Shown: positions 29,134 through 38,644, counted from the stretch's first letter. The stretch is DNA of 64,000 bases from Diplonema japonicum (GCA_964019335.1 OZ025650.1:323001-387000); one strand, 5' to 3'. Notes: a model not told the origin generated them from the letters alone. Numbers and translations are program-made.

Positions 29134-32100
29134 CTAGATGGTTCCCAGTTCCACATCTGCGGCTTGCTTGTGGACCATCACCTCTTCTTCCTTGAGTGCG
29201 TTGTAAAGCTCGTCTGCTGTAGCGGCTGTGCTCCTCTTGCGGCTGTAGACGGTGAGGGCGAGGGCGGATCCCATGCACAAGGCGCCGACCCCAGCGAGGA
29301 GGGCGTAGAGCCAGGTCTTGGACGAGGAGCCGGAGTTGGAGGAGTCATCGGTGGTGGTGGTGGTGGTGGTCTTCTTCCCGCCTGCCTCCACCACCCCCAC
29401 AGGTTCCACCACAAGGGAGTAGCCGCCGGTGTTGTCCCTCATCGCGCCTTCCCCGTTCGCTGCCTGTTCTGTCGACTCCTCCAGTTCCTTCGCTGCCTTC
29501 TCGTCCACGAAGAACTCCCCGAACACACCCTCGTCACCCGCTGCCGCTGTCGAGGCCGTCTGCACAGCACTCGCCCCGAGCGCCTTCCCGGTTCGTGTCT
29601 TGTACTGTTCCAGCAGTGCCTTCTCCTCCACCGCCAGCTCAGCGTTCCACGAGGCGCGCACCTTGAACGCCCACTTCTCGCGCTGCGCCCCCTCCGGGAC
29701 CGTGTACCCGACCATCAGGGACCCCACAGCCGTCACCACCAGTCGCGAAGGGTTCTTCGCAAGCTCCTCCGATCCGCGCAGCAGCGACATCCTGAACTTC
29801 TTCAGGAAAGCTTTCGGGTTCTCCATCAGTTCTGAAGTTGTCCCCTTTAGTTTCAGCCTCAGTGACTTCTTCCCTTCCTTCTTCTCTTCTTCTTCTTCTT
29901 CTTCTTCTTCCTCCTTCTGCTTCTTCATCACAACAGTCTCCTCTTCCGCAGGGCACCACAGGTATTTCATGGAACAGCAACCCGCCTTCTGCTTAACGTC
30001 AAGGAGGCTCCCCGCCATGCAGTTCACCTCGCACTTGTTCTCGTTCTCGCAGCACCACTCCTTCTTCCCGGGTGCCTCTGTCTTGTCGTCGCAGTCAAAC
30101 TTCGTCGCAAGGCACCTCACCCCCACCGCGCAGCACTCCTCGTCGCTCCTCTGCCCCTTCTTGCACTCCGCCACCACCTTTGCGAGTTCCTTCTCCGCGT
30201 CCACCACAGCCGGCGACGGGCACCTCACCTTCTGCTCACCGCAGCACCTTGTCTTCTGTTCCCTCGTCCACGGTGCCACCGTCTCCATGTTCCATCTGCA
30301 GTCCAGAGGCTTGCACTCCTGCTCCTCGCACCTCATCTTCCCGTCAACGCACAGGCACATGTTGCAGTCCCTCATCGCTGTTTCCCCGGACTTCAGCACC
30401 TTTGCTCCTTCCACGCACTCCCTCTCCACAGGCAGCGACGGCACGTTCACCGCCACACACCTCGCCCCCTTCACCTTGTCCTCAACACAGGTCATGGTCG
30501 CAATGCAGACAACTGAAGCACAGGTCGGAACAGGAGGGTCGATGATGATCTGGGGCTTCTGACAAACAGACTCAGAGACAAGGGTTTGAACACCGTCACG
30601 GGGCTTGCACTCAAGGCCTTGGTCACACTTACCCTTCATGTCGCCGTTGTTTTCACACACCTCACCCTCCTTCAGGTACTTTGGTTTCTCACAAGCCATT
30701 TTCGTGCACCCCAACCTTCCGTTCATGCAGGTGCACTTGTTGCAGTCGTTCATAAATGACGAGCCCTCAGCGACGACCTTCCCATCTGAGTTGGTGCAGT
30801 CCATGGGCTTGGGCTTTTCGAGGGGAACACACCTCGCCCCATTCACCTTGTCCTCAACACAGGTAGTGGTTGCAATGCAGATCATTGAGGCACAGGTCGC
30901 AGGCTTGGGATCAATGAAGATGGTGTCCTTCTGGCAGATCGACTCAGAGACAAGGGTCTGGGCACCAGGACGGGACTTGCACAGAAGGCCTTGGTCACAC
31001 TTACCCTTCACATCACCGTTGTTCTCACACACCTCACCCTCCTTCAGGTACTTTGGCTTCTCACAAGCCTTTTCCGTGCATGCCAACCTTCCGTTCATGC
31101 AGGTGCATTCGTTGCAGTCGTTCATGTATGACGAGCCTTCAGAGACGACCTTCCCATCGGAGTTGGTGCAGTCCATGGGCTTGGGCTTCTCGAGGGGAAC
31201 ACACCTCGCCCCCTTCACCTTGTCCTCAACACAGATAGTGGTTGCAATGCAGATCATCGAAGCACAGGTAGGCTTGGAAGGGTCGATGATGACTTGGGGC
31301 TTCTGACAAACAGACTCAGAGACAAGGGTTTGAACACCGTCACGGGGCCTGCACTCAAGGCCTTGGTCACACTTACCCTTCACATCACCGTTGTTTTCAC
31401 ACACCTCACCCTCCTTCAGGTACTGTGTTGGCTTTGTGGGAGGGCTCGCCATCGGAACACACTCATCCTTTGGAGGGTCCACAGTGTTGTCAGTCATGCA
31501 AGTGTAGCCAGGGCCGCATCTCATGGTGGTGCACGCAACAGGCTTGGGCTGCACAAGGGGAACACACCTCGCCCCATTCACCTTGTCCTCAACACAGGTA
31601 GTGGTTGCAATGCAGATCATTGAGGCACAGGTCGCAGGCTTGGGATCAATGAAGATGGTGTCCTTCTGGCAGATCGACTCAGAGACAAGGGTCTGGGCAC
31701 CAGGACGGGACTTGCACAGAAGGCCTTGGTCACACTTACCCTTCACATCACCGTTGTTCTCACACACCTCACCCTCCTTCAGATACTCGGCAGATCCGAT
31801 CGGAACACATCTCGCCCCCTTCATCTTGTCCTCAACACAGGTAGTGGTCGCAATGCAGATCATTGAAGCACAGGTAGGCTTGGAAGGGTTTATGATGACT
31901 TGGGGATTCTGACACACGGATTCAGAGACAAAGGTCTTAACACCATCACGGGGCCTGCACTCAAGGCCTTGGTCACACTTACCCTTCACATCACCGTTGT
32001 ACTCGCACACCTCAGCCTCCTTCAGGTACTGTGCGGGTTTTGTGGGAGGGCTCCCCATGGGGACACACTCATCCTTGGGAGGGTCCACAGTGTTGTCAGT

Positions 32101-33315
32101 CATGCAGGTGTAGCCAGGGCCGCATCTCATGGTGGTGCACGCAACAGGCTTGGGCTGCACAAGGGGAACACACCTCGCCCCATTCACCTTGTCCTCAACA
32201 CAGGTAGTGGTCGCAATGCAGATCATTGAGGCACAGGTCGCAGGCTTGGGATCAATAAAGATGGTGTCCTTCTGGCAGATCGACTCAGAGACAAGGGTCT
32301 GGGCATCAGGACGGGGCTTGCATAAAAAGCCTTGGTCACACTTCCCTTTCACGTCACCGTTGTTCTCACACACCTCACCCTCCTTCAGGTACTCAGCAGA
32401 TACGATTGGAACACACCTCGCCCCCTTCACCTTGTCCTCAACACAGGTAGTGGTCGCAATGCAGATCATTGAAGCACAGGTAGGCTTGGAAGGGTCGATG
32501 ATTTGGGGCTTCTGACAAACAGACTCAGAGACAAGGGTTTGAACACCGTCACGGGGCTTGCACTCAAGGCCTTGGTCACACTTACCCTTCATGTCGCCGT
32601 TGTTTTCACACACCTCACCCTCCTTCAGGTACTTTGGTTTCTCACAAGCCATTTTCGTGCACCCCAACCTTCCGTTCATGCAAGTGCACGTGTTGCAGTC
32701 GTTCATGTATGACGAGCCTTCAGCGACGACCTTCCCATCAGAGTTGGTGCAGTCCATGGGCTTGGGCTTCTCAACGGGAACACACCTCGCCCCATTCACC
32801 TTGTCCTCAACACAGGTAGTGGTCGCAATGCAGATCATCGAGGCACAGGTCGGAACAGGAGGGTCGATGATGATTTGGGACTTCTGGCAAACAGACTCAG
32901 AGACAAGGGTTTGAACACCGTCACGGGGCCTGCACTCAAGGCCTTGGTCACACTTACCCTTCACATCACCGTTGTTTTCACACACCTCACCCTCCTTCAG
33001 GTACTGTGCGGGCTTCGTGGGAAGGATCGTAGGGAGAGGGTCCTGGCAACGGGATTCAGAGACAAGGGTCTGGACACCTTCAAGGGGCCTGCACACCATC
33101 CCCTTGGGGCACTGCCCAAGCCAATCCCCGTTGTGCTCGCAGATGTCGTTGGCTGCCAGCTGCTTGTCGGGCACGCATCGACCCATCGGCGCCGCCCCAC
33201 TGTAATCATTCACGCAAACGGTCCCCGCCGCACACCGCATCGTCATGCAAGGCTCCACAACGCCACCTTCGCACAGCGCGGCACAGCAGAGCGCCACAAG
33301 CCCAAAAGCTTTCAT
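29134..33315 (-). CDS. Cys-rich modular surface protein with pacifastin-like repeats, 1393 aa
   Basis: A signal peptide (MKAFGLVALCCAALCEG) starts a long extracellular part of three interleaved Cys modules: nine copies of a six-Cys-type unit (CENNGDVKGKCDQG...SESVC), eight of CASMICIATTTCVEDK...ARCVP, and three clear plus one diverged copy matching the pacifastin signature (CNxCxCxxGxxxCTxxxC). Pacifastin domains are serine-protease inhibitors in arthropods; function here is unknown. A CC-containing block, an acidic Glu run and a SEA-like segment (VVTAVGSLMVGYTVP) follow, then one membrane span (about 1335-1356) and a cytosolic tail with YNAL, an endocytosis-type signal. A type I surface receptor or adhesin is likely. 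Repeats are so alike that assembly collapse is possible. Confidence 0.9.
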   Translation of the reverse strand: MKAFGLVALCCAALCEGGVVEPCMTMRCAAGTVCVNDYSGAAPMGRCVPDKQLAANDICEHNGDWLGQCPKGMVCRPLEGVQTLVSESRCQDPLPTILPTKPAQYLKEGEVCENNGDVKGKCDQGLECRPRDGVQTLVSESVCQKSQIIIDPPVPTCASMICIATTTCVEDKVNGARCVPVEKPKPMDCTNSDGKVVAEGSSYMNDCNTCTCMNGRLGCTKMACEKPKYLKEGEVCENNGDMKGKCDQGLECKPRDGVQTLVSESVCQKPQIIDPSKPTCASMICIATTTCVEDKVKGARCVPIVSAEYLKEGEVCENNGDVKGKCDQGFLCKPRPDAQTLVSESICQKDTIFIDPKPATCASMICIATTTCVEDKVNGARCVPLVQPKPVACTTMRCGPGYTCMTDNTVDPPKDECVPMGSPPTKPAQYLKEAEVCEYNGDVKGKCDQGLECRPRDGVKTFVSESVCQNPQVIINPSKPTCASMICIATTTCVEDKMKGARCVPIGSAEYLKEGEVCENNGDVKGKCDQGLLCKSRPGAQTLVSESICQKDTIFIDPKPATCASMICIATTTCVEDKVNGARCVPLVQPKPVACTTMRCGPGYTCMTDNTVDPPKDECVPMASPPTKPTQYLKEGEVCENNGDVKGKCDQGLECRPRDGVQTLVSESVCQKPQVIIDPSKPTCASMICIATTICVEDKVKGARCVPLEKPKPMDCTNSDGKVVSEGSSYMNDCNECTCMNGRLACTEKACEKPKYLKEGEVCENNGDVKGKCDQGLLCKSRPGAQTLVSESICQKDTIFIDPKPATCASMICIATTTCVEDKVNGARCVPLEKPKPMDCTNSDGKVVAEGSSFMNDCNKCTCMNGRLGCTKMACEKPKYLKEGEVCENNGDMKGKCDQGLECKPRDGVQTLVSESVCQKPQIIIDPPVPTCASVVCIATMTCVEDKVKGARCVAVNVPSLPVERECVEGAKVLKSGETAMRDCNMCLCVDGKMRCEEQECKPLDCRWNMETVAPWTREQKTRCCGEQKVRCPSPAVVDAEKELAKVVAECKKGQRSDEECCAVGVRCLATKFDCDDKTEAPGKKEWCCENENKCEVNCMAGSLLDVKQKAGCCSMKYLWCPAEEETVVMKKQKEEEEEEEEEEKKEGKKSLRLKLKGTTSELMENPKAFLKKFRMSLLRGSEELAKNPSRLVVTAVGSLMVGYTVPEGAQREKWAFKVRASWNAELAVEEKALLEQYKTRTGKALGASAVQTASTAAAGDEGVFGEFFVDEKAAKELEESTEQAANGEGAMRDNTGGYSLVVEPVGVVEAGGKKTTTTTTTDDSSNSGSSSKTWLYALLAGVGALCMGSALALTVYSRKRSTAATADELYNALKEEEVMVHKQAADVELGTI

Positions 33316-33517
33316 AGTCTTTTTATTTCTTCCCTTTTTTTTTACGTGTAAGTAAACCTGTGTTTGTGGAATGTAACAAGTACTCGAACCCAGAATTCAC
33401 CACTTGCTCACAACACTGTGTCAGTATGTTTGCAGCACAGGTGGTACCACAATCACTTCCCTTGTTGCTTTCTTTCTTTTTTCCCGGGGCCGTAAGCGTG
33501 CTTCGAAAGCAAGTCAA

Positions 33518-33592
33518 CTCATCTTTGACAATGGAGTATACTGTTGGCAGCATGGGTGACCCCGCCACAGAGCTGTTAGTTCCCTTCTTGCT
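33518..33592 (-). ncRNA. H/ACA-like RNA, family L copy 3, diverged
   Basis: Outer stem is altered (GACAATGG against TGTTAGTTCC); the inner hairpin is intact and the tail is AAGATGA. May be decaying. Confidence 0.45.
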
Positions 33593-33619
33593 TCTCACTT
33601 TTGGGCTTAGAGCAACTAT

Positions 33620-33822
33620 TTATGTAGGACCACACCAAGGCACACAAAAGACACATGGAAGGAAGTGAAGGTGTGCTGGTTAAATGTGGTTCTGAGCTTT
33701 GCTGTTGCGTGCGTTGAAAAGGGAGGGCGGGATCTTTTGCTTCTCCCCAACAGAGTGTGTGGAGACCCATCCCTCCCAAACCTGTCGCCACGCGTTCGGG
33801 GGTGCTGGTGGTGGCGCTTCGG
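33620..33822 (-). ncRNA. Two-hairpin H/ACA snoRNA, family K copy 2
   Basis: H box ACAGCA and ACA box conserved; GGT run of intermediate length. Starts a K-L-F-D-E-C-A-B block. Confidence 0.8.
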
Positions 33823-33837
33823 AAGCAAAGTGGTCAA

Positions 33838-33906
33838 CTCATCTTGGAACAGGGAGTATACTGTTGGCAGCATGGGTGACCCCGCCACAGAGCTGTTTGT
33901 TCCCTC
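33838..33906 (-). ncRNA. H/ACA-like RNA, family L copy 4
   Basis: Stem and AAGATGA tail intact. Confidence 0.6.
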
Positions 33907-33936
33907 GCTCTTCTTTTTGTCTTTCTTTTCCTCTCT

Positions 33937-34052
33937 CTCACCATTGATCAGAAGTCAGGTAGGGTTGTTCTTGGAATCGTTGCTCAACAAGTGATTGTTT
34001 GAAGATCTTCAGATTGGCTAGGGCGGTAGAATTCCAGGTTGTCATCACTTCA
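33937..34052 (-). ncRNA. Box C/D snoRNA, family F copy 2
   Basis: Boxes intact; the flank before the C box is changed (AAGTGAAGTG), weakening the terminal stem. Confidence 0.72.
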
Positions 34053-34156
34053 CTTAGAGATTTCCTTGGGGGTCTCTCTCTGATGGCAAAATGGAAAAAA
34101 GGTTTTACTTACTAGGTGGCAACAAACTCAAGGTACCGGCAATGAAAAAAAAAGAA

Positions 34157-34238
34157 AATCAGCTAGGGGCGAAAGAATAAAGTCACATTGTCTAGTAATT
34201 CAACAGAAAGTATTTGTTAACGTTGTTTATCATCATAA
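34157..34238 (-). ncRNA. Box C/D snoRNA, family D copy 1
   Basis: Minus strand: C box ATGATGA, D box CTGA. The D guide TCTTTCGCCCCTA is complementary to the conserved LSU string UAGGGGCGAAAGA, and an internal TACTAGA matches UCUAGUA, which follows it in the rRNA of many eukaryotes. Confidence 0.87.
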
Positions 34239-34280
34239 AAAACGACAAGACTGAAACAGAATAGAAACAACCCTCCAATG

Positions 34281-34366
34281 AATCAGCTTGGAACCCGAAA
34301 TACAAAGATTATAACTCACGAAAGTATTCATGTGAAACACGGAACATTGTACTTTCTCATCATCTC
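34281..34366 (-). ncRNA. Box C/D snoRNA, family E copy 2
   Basis: C box GATGATGA; one insertion near the D guide (AATCTTTG). Confidence 0.85.
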
Positions 34367-34401
34367 GCGTGACAAAGAAAAGAAATGAAAAGAGAAAAAA
34401 A

Positions 34402-34490
34402 TGTCAGTCTCGACCTATTCTTTATATGCTCATCTCCCAGGGGTTTCCTGGGATGCACAGAGATTCCTAATGTATTGTACATCATCCAAA
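34402..34490 (-). ncRNA. Box C/D snoRNA, family C copy 4 (type 1)
   Basis: Type 1 guide register; C box GATGATGT. Confidence 0.82.
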
Positions 34491-34571
34491 TGGTGTTCCC
34501 TCTTGTGTTGCCGGTGCTGCGGGCGAAGCAGAGGAAAAAGGCTACAAAAAAGAAGCAATGAAAAGCCATCG

Positions 34572-34667
34572 TGTCAGCGGTGTCCTAAGGGTAATTAAGT
34601 TGCCATTTCTCGGGCATCGCACCTTGTGCTCCGACTGGGGCGGCATCATAGTGATTGTCATCATCTA
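34572..34667 (-). ncRNA. Box C/D snoRNA, family A copy 7
   Basis: Two-T variant. Preceded on the plus strand by a CCCTCTTGTGTTGC tail also seen before A copy 3. Confidence 0.88.
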
Positions 34668-34690
34668 AAGAAAAGGGCGAAAAAGGATAT

Positions 34691-34770
34691 GGTCAGACGA
34701 AACCCGAAAGTTAACTTCACTGCAAATGCATCAGGTCTTGAAACACATTGGAAAGTAATGTCATCATTTA
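34691..34770 (-). ncRNA. Box C/D snoRNA, family B copy 3
   Basis: Boxes and guides unchanged. Confidence 0.88.
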
Positions 34771-35083
34771 AATTCAAAGCGCACAAACCCGAGGTGTGCG
34801 CCAGCGGTATTTCAATCAGTCAGTTAGGAAGGGGGAAAGGTATTACTCAATAAAAAGGAGGAGGGGAAAACCTACAGTGGAAGAAAGTTGTTAGCAACAA
34901 CTCACCAAAAAAAAACAGAAAACAAAAAGTAATACTGTAAAGTGAAACATGTCGGATCGACAAATATCAAGTTAGTCCGATACTTTTTCGGCAGTAGTTA
35001 AAAGCAAAGTATCCCACAAACCAAGCTTGATGGGAAAGGTGAAGGTGGAAAACGTTGGTAAAGCGACGACCTATGAAGGAAGG
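34771..35083. other. 3' flank of the GxGYxYP-type gene
   Basis: AT-rich spacer, no repeat or gene recognised. Confidence 0.6.
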
Positions 35084-36670
35084 CTAGAGGAGCGGGGTGA
35101 CCTCGTTGACAAGCTGGGAAGGGAGGACGAAGCGAAAGCCGCCCTCAGCTTCGAGTTCAGAGATGATTTTCTGAATAGAGCCATAGTGAGTGTGCCAGGC
35201 ATCGACCGCAATGAGGGAGTAGGAGGCCACAGAGGAAGTGTCCTTAGACTGAAGCTTGAGGATGTCCTTCACAGTTTGCATTGTGGCGCATCCGGGGCCA
35301 CACTGTGTGAGGCATTCATAGTCGGTTTTCAAGTCGCACAGCCAGCTCCTTGCACCGACTATTGGCTTGTTCTGTGCACCCTTCAGGATTCTCCCCGTCA
35401 TGATCGCGTAGTCGAAGTAGTTGTAAAGCATAACCGACTTAATCTGCTCTTGCTCCAAGAACGGGGCGGCTATGGGCACTGGGTCGAAGGTCGTCTCGTA
35501 CGCCTTCCCTGTGATCACATTCACAGATGATTGGTTTGTGTTCGACATGACACCTGCAGTCGCTGCCGCGAAGTCACCCGCATTGCGCATTCTGTCGGGG
35601 TACGCATACCCCACACCAGAGGGCCCACTTACAAACTCATCGTTCTGTGTCATGTTCTGGTAGATGTCCTGCAGAGTGCCTGGCGCAACGATTGACAACG
35701 CGGAAGACAGTGTCCAACCCAAAGGCACTGCACCCCTTGCAGGGTTGAGGTACCACTGCGTGGCAAGGAAGGTATGGAAATCGTACCCAAAGGAGTCACC
35801 GTCTGAGACGAGGAAGCTCACAGTGTGCACATTGTCCTTTTTCGGAGCGACCTTCCCTGTCTTCTGCCTGAAGGACGGAATTTCAAACTGCGATAGGGTC
35901 GCCAGGTTGCGGGAGTCATCTGCGCAGTGCACGTAACTATCAACTTCAGCAGCGGCAGAGACGAAGACATCCTCTCTAGGTACAGGACCACCGATCCACC
36001 CCATCACGGCAGAAAGTGGATCGAGAGTGGCGAAGGTGTCAGCCATCAGCTTCGGTTCCAGGTCGGAGACCGGGTCAGCATAGAACTGAAAGGCGTTGGC
36101 AAAGACGCCGTAGTCATAAAGATTGGTTGAACGGGACTGGATCAAAATGCGAGAAGAGAACTCATCCTTGTACTGCTCCCACACCTCGCTCTGGGTCATG
36201 TACATGTTACTGTTCACAGCAGTCATCCCATACTTCAGCACGAGGGGGACGTACTCCTGTGTGACGGCAATACCAGGCACACGGAGGCCTGCAAGCGAGA
36301 CAGCGGCGTTCCTGAGCATCATGCCCGCCTGTCCCGCCGTCTCGTTATACACGGCGTACCTAGTAGGTAGTAGCCCTGTCGCGTTTATTTTAAAGAGCAG
36401 ATCAGAAAAGTTCCCTACCACGACAGGCTTCACACCAAAGTTGTGCACCAACGCCTGCATGTTGTAGTCACCGAGTTCACCAACATAAATAAGTGGGCGC
36501 TCCCTTCCTACCGCCCCTTGCAAGGTGCTCACAGCCGTCAGCTCCGCAGTGCTGAGGTTTTCAGTTATAACATAAATCTCTTTACCAGCAGACGCGTTCA
36601 AACCCTGCCTGCACGTAGGATATGGGAGGCTCACCGCCACGGCAGACAGGACGCTCAAAGTGAGCAACAT
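35084..36670 (-). CDS. Secreted GxGYxYP-family protein (putative glycoside hydrolase), 528 aa
   Basis: The start at 36670 (MLLTLSVLSAVAVSLP) gives a signal peptide; the frame is open further upstream only because it reads through a family A RNA. The protein has GPSGVGYAYPDRM, the defining motif of the GxGYxYP domain found in putative glycoside hydrolases of bacteria and protists, and an upstream VSFLVSDGDSFGYDF matching that family's SDGD motif. Further Cys residues near the C-terminus (CLTQCGPGC) fit secretion. Several N-glycosylation sites occur. Substrate and activity are unknown for the family. Confidence 0.82.
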   Translation of the reverse strand: MLLTLSVLSAVAVSLPYPTCRQGLNASAGKEIYVITENLSTAELTAVSTLQGAVGRERPLIYVGELGDYNMQALVHNFGVKPVVVGNFSDLLFKINATGLLPTRYAVYNETAGQAGMMLRNAAVSLAGLRVPGIAVTQEYVPLVLKYGMTAVNSNMYMTQSEVWEQYKDEFSSRILIQSRSTNLYDYGVFANAFQFYADPVSDLEPKLMADTFATLDPLSAVMGWIGGPVPREDVFVSAAAEVDSYVHCADDSRNLATLSQFEIPSFRQKTGKVAPKKDNVHTVSFLVSDGDSFGYDFHTFLATQWYLNPARGAVPLGWTLSSALSIVAPGTLQDIYQNMTQNDEFVSGPSGVGYAYPDRMRNAGDFAAATAGVMSNTNQSSVNVITGKAYETTFDPVPIAAPFLEQEQIKSVMLYNYFDYAIMTGRILKGAQNKPIVGARSWLCDLKTDYECLTQCGPGCATMQTVKDILKLQSKDTSSVASYSLIAVDAWHTHYGSIQKIISELEAEGGFRFVLPSQLVNEVTPLL

Positions 36671-36907
36671 TTTTTTTCTTCTTCTTTCTTTTCTTGTTGG
36701 CCACCTGTCCGGTTGAGGATACGATTTCTCAAAACTAGTGATCTGTGACGAGATGAGAACGCAAGTGAACACGGAAACGAAGATGACACGTCGGTCGGGC
36801 ATACAATGCACCATTCCACGAAAACAAAGAACCGTAAAGAAAAGTACCAAAAGTGCGACATATCCCCTCCGTGTGCAACCTCTAAAAAAGATGGCAGGTG
36901 TAAGTGA

Positions 36908-37006
36908 TGTCAGCGGTGTCCTAAGGGTAATTAAGTTTTTGCCATTTCTCGGGCATCGCACCTTGTGCTCCGACTGGGGCGGCATCATAGTGATTGTCAT
37001 CATCTA
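36908..37006 (-). ncRNA. Box C/D snoRNA, family A copy 8
   Basis: Five-T variant; C box GATGATGA. It lies about 240 nt upstream of the GxGYxYP-type start codon. Confidence 0.88.
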
Positions 37007-37029
37007 AAGAAAAGGGCGAAAAAGGATAT

Positions 37030-37109
37030 GATCAGACGAAACCCGAAAGTTAACTTCACTGCAAATGCATCAGGTCTTGAAACACATTGGAAAGTAATGT
37101 CATCATTTT
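37030..37109 (-). ncRNA. Box C/D snoRNA, family B copy 4
   Basis: D box flank changed to CTGATC; guides intact. Confidence 0.87.
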
Positions 37110-37345
37110 TATTTTTAGCGTGGTTCTATGCATTTAAAAAAATCAAACATTGACGACACGCCAACAGAGTCTAGCCATGAAGTTGCCCTTGCAGTACGAG
37201 AAGGACGTGTTGCAAGTTTGATCGTCATGGCGGCATATAAAGGCAAAGTACAAGGGCAAATCCTACTTGAGGATGAAAATAAAATATAACGGACAGGCAA
37301 CAATGGAAATGTACGAAACAAACGGAACGGGGCAACTAGAGCCAC

Positions 37346-37416
37346 AGTTCTTGCCCGAGTCATTGACCTGCAGTGGCGATGTCGAAGACTGCGCCCAGAG
37401 GCTGGTTACCAAGGGC
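37346..37416 (-). ncRNA. H/ACA-like RNA, family H copy 3, short form
   Basis: 71-nt hairpin and AAGAACT tail kept; 30 nt beyond it lies family M. Confidence 0.6.
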
Positions 37417-37451
37417 GGGTAAGAAACAATAACTTCTGCGTCTTCCTGGTT

Positions 37452-37546
37452 GCTCAGAAGTTGTGAAAGCTTTATCAAGAGTGTTGTATTCAGCCGGAGG
37501 CCTCGTGGCCCCGTCGTATAGTACCGATCCTGTTTCTCATCATCGC
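37452..37546 (-). ncRNA. Box C/D snoRNA, family M copy 1
   Basis: Minus strand: C box GATGATGA, internal D' CTGA after CCTCCGG, terminal D box CTGA after CACAACTT. Guide targets were not identified. Confidence 0.78.
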
Positions 37547-37630
37547 AGGGTGGCTGGGGGGGAGAGGGAAAGAAAACTGGATCCATTTCCGGGGGACGAG
37601 GAAAAACTATGAACAACAGCAACTAACAAG

Positions 37631-37726
37631 AGTCAGCCTCCTCGACCTATTCTTTGGGTGCTCATCTCTCAGGGGTTTCCCGGGATGCACAGAGATTCAT
37701 TGTGTAATAACAAAAATCATCATTTG
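37631..37726 (-). ncRNA. Box C/D snoRNA, family C variant (C-prime) copy 1
   Basis: Related to family C but with three extra bases between guide and D box, a full-consensus C box (AATGATGA) and a changed middle (TTTGGGTGC). Confidence 0.75.
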
Positions 37727-37782
37727 TTTGCTTTCCTGCAGTTCGGGTAGTTTCTTCTTCTTTTCCCACTTTAAAAAACAAT

Positions 37783-38000
37783 TTATGTAGGACCACACCA
37801 AGGCACACAAAAGACACATGGAAGGAAGTGAAGGTGTGCTGGTTAAATGTGGTTCTGAGCTTTGCTGTTGCGTGCGTTGAAAAGGGAGGGCGGGATCTTT
37901 TGCTTCTCCCCAACAAAGTGTGTGGAGACCCATCCCTCCCAAACCTGTCGCCACGCGTTCGGGGGTGCTGGTGGTGGTGGTGGTGGTGGCGCTTCGGAAG
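37783..38000 (-). ncRNA. Two-hairpin H/ACA snoRNA, family K copy 3
   Basis: Longest GGT run of the five copies. Its 5' (minus-strand) edge touches the assembly gap. Confidence 0.78.
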
Positions 38001-38200
38001 NNNNNNNNNNNNNNNNNNNNNNNNNNNNNNNNNNNNNNNNNNNNNNNNNNNNNNNNNNNNNNNNNNNNNNNNNNNNNNNNNNNNNNNNNNNNNNNNNNNN
38101 NNNNNNNNNNNNNNNNNNNNNNNNNNNNNNNNNNNNNNNNNNNNNNNNNNNNNNNNNNNNNNNNNNNNNNNNNNNNNNNNNNNNNNNNNNNNNNNNNNNN
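38001..38200. other. Assembly gap, 200 N
   Basis: Unknown bases. By comparison with the block at 48755-49501, family L, F and D copies probably lie here. Confidence 0.99.
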
Positions 38201-38217
38201 GAAACAACCCTCCAATG

Positions 38218-38302
38218 AATCAGCTTGGAACCCGAAATACAAGTTTATAACTCACGAAAGTATTCATGTGAAACACGGAACATTGTACTTTCTCATCATT
38301 TC
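38218..38302 (-). ncRNA. Box C/D snoRNA, family E copy 3
   Basis: Boxes and guides intact. Confidence 0.85.
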
Positions 38303-38344
38303 GCGTGACAAAGAAAAGAGAAATGAATAGAAAGAAGAAAAAAA

Positions 38345-38433
38345 TGTCAGTCCTCGACCTATTCTTTATATGCTCATCTCCCAGGGGTTTCCTGGGATGC
38401 ACAGAGATTCCTAATGTATTGTACATCATCCAA
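38345..38433 (-). ncRNA. Box C/D snoRNA, family C copy 5 (type 2)
   Basis: One extra base between the LSU guide and the D box (GGTCGAGGA before CTGA), shifting the predicted target base by one. Confidence 0.82.
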
Positions 38434-38466
38434 TGGTTCTCATAAGGGATGGGCGGAAGAATGTGA

Positions 38467-38564
38467 TGTCAGCGGTGTCCTAAGGGTAATTAAGTTTTGC
38501 CATTTCTCGGGCATCGCACCTTGTGCTCCGACTGGGGCGGCATCATAGTGATTGTCATCATCTA
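38467..38564 (-). ncRNA. Box C/D snoRNA, family A copy 9
   Basis: Four-T variant; C box GATGATGA. Confidence 0.88.
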
Positions 38565-38644
38565 TCTTTTGAAGCTAAAACTACAAAACTGCTTTTTTTT
38601 GCTTTTTTTTTTTTTGAAACTGTCAAAGGTATTTGAACTGTGTT

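Noticed and set aside
29429-32914. Several plus-strand ORFs over the Cys-rich gene
   Set aside because: Repeated antisense of the same Cys modules; no signal peptide or motif of their own.
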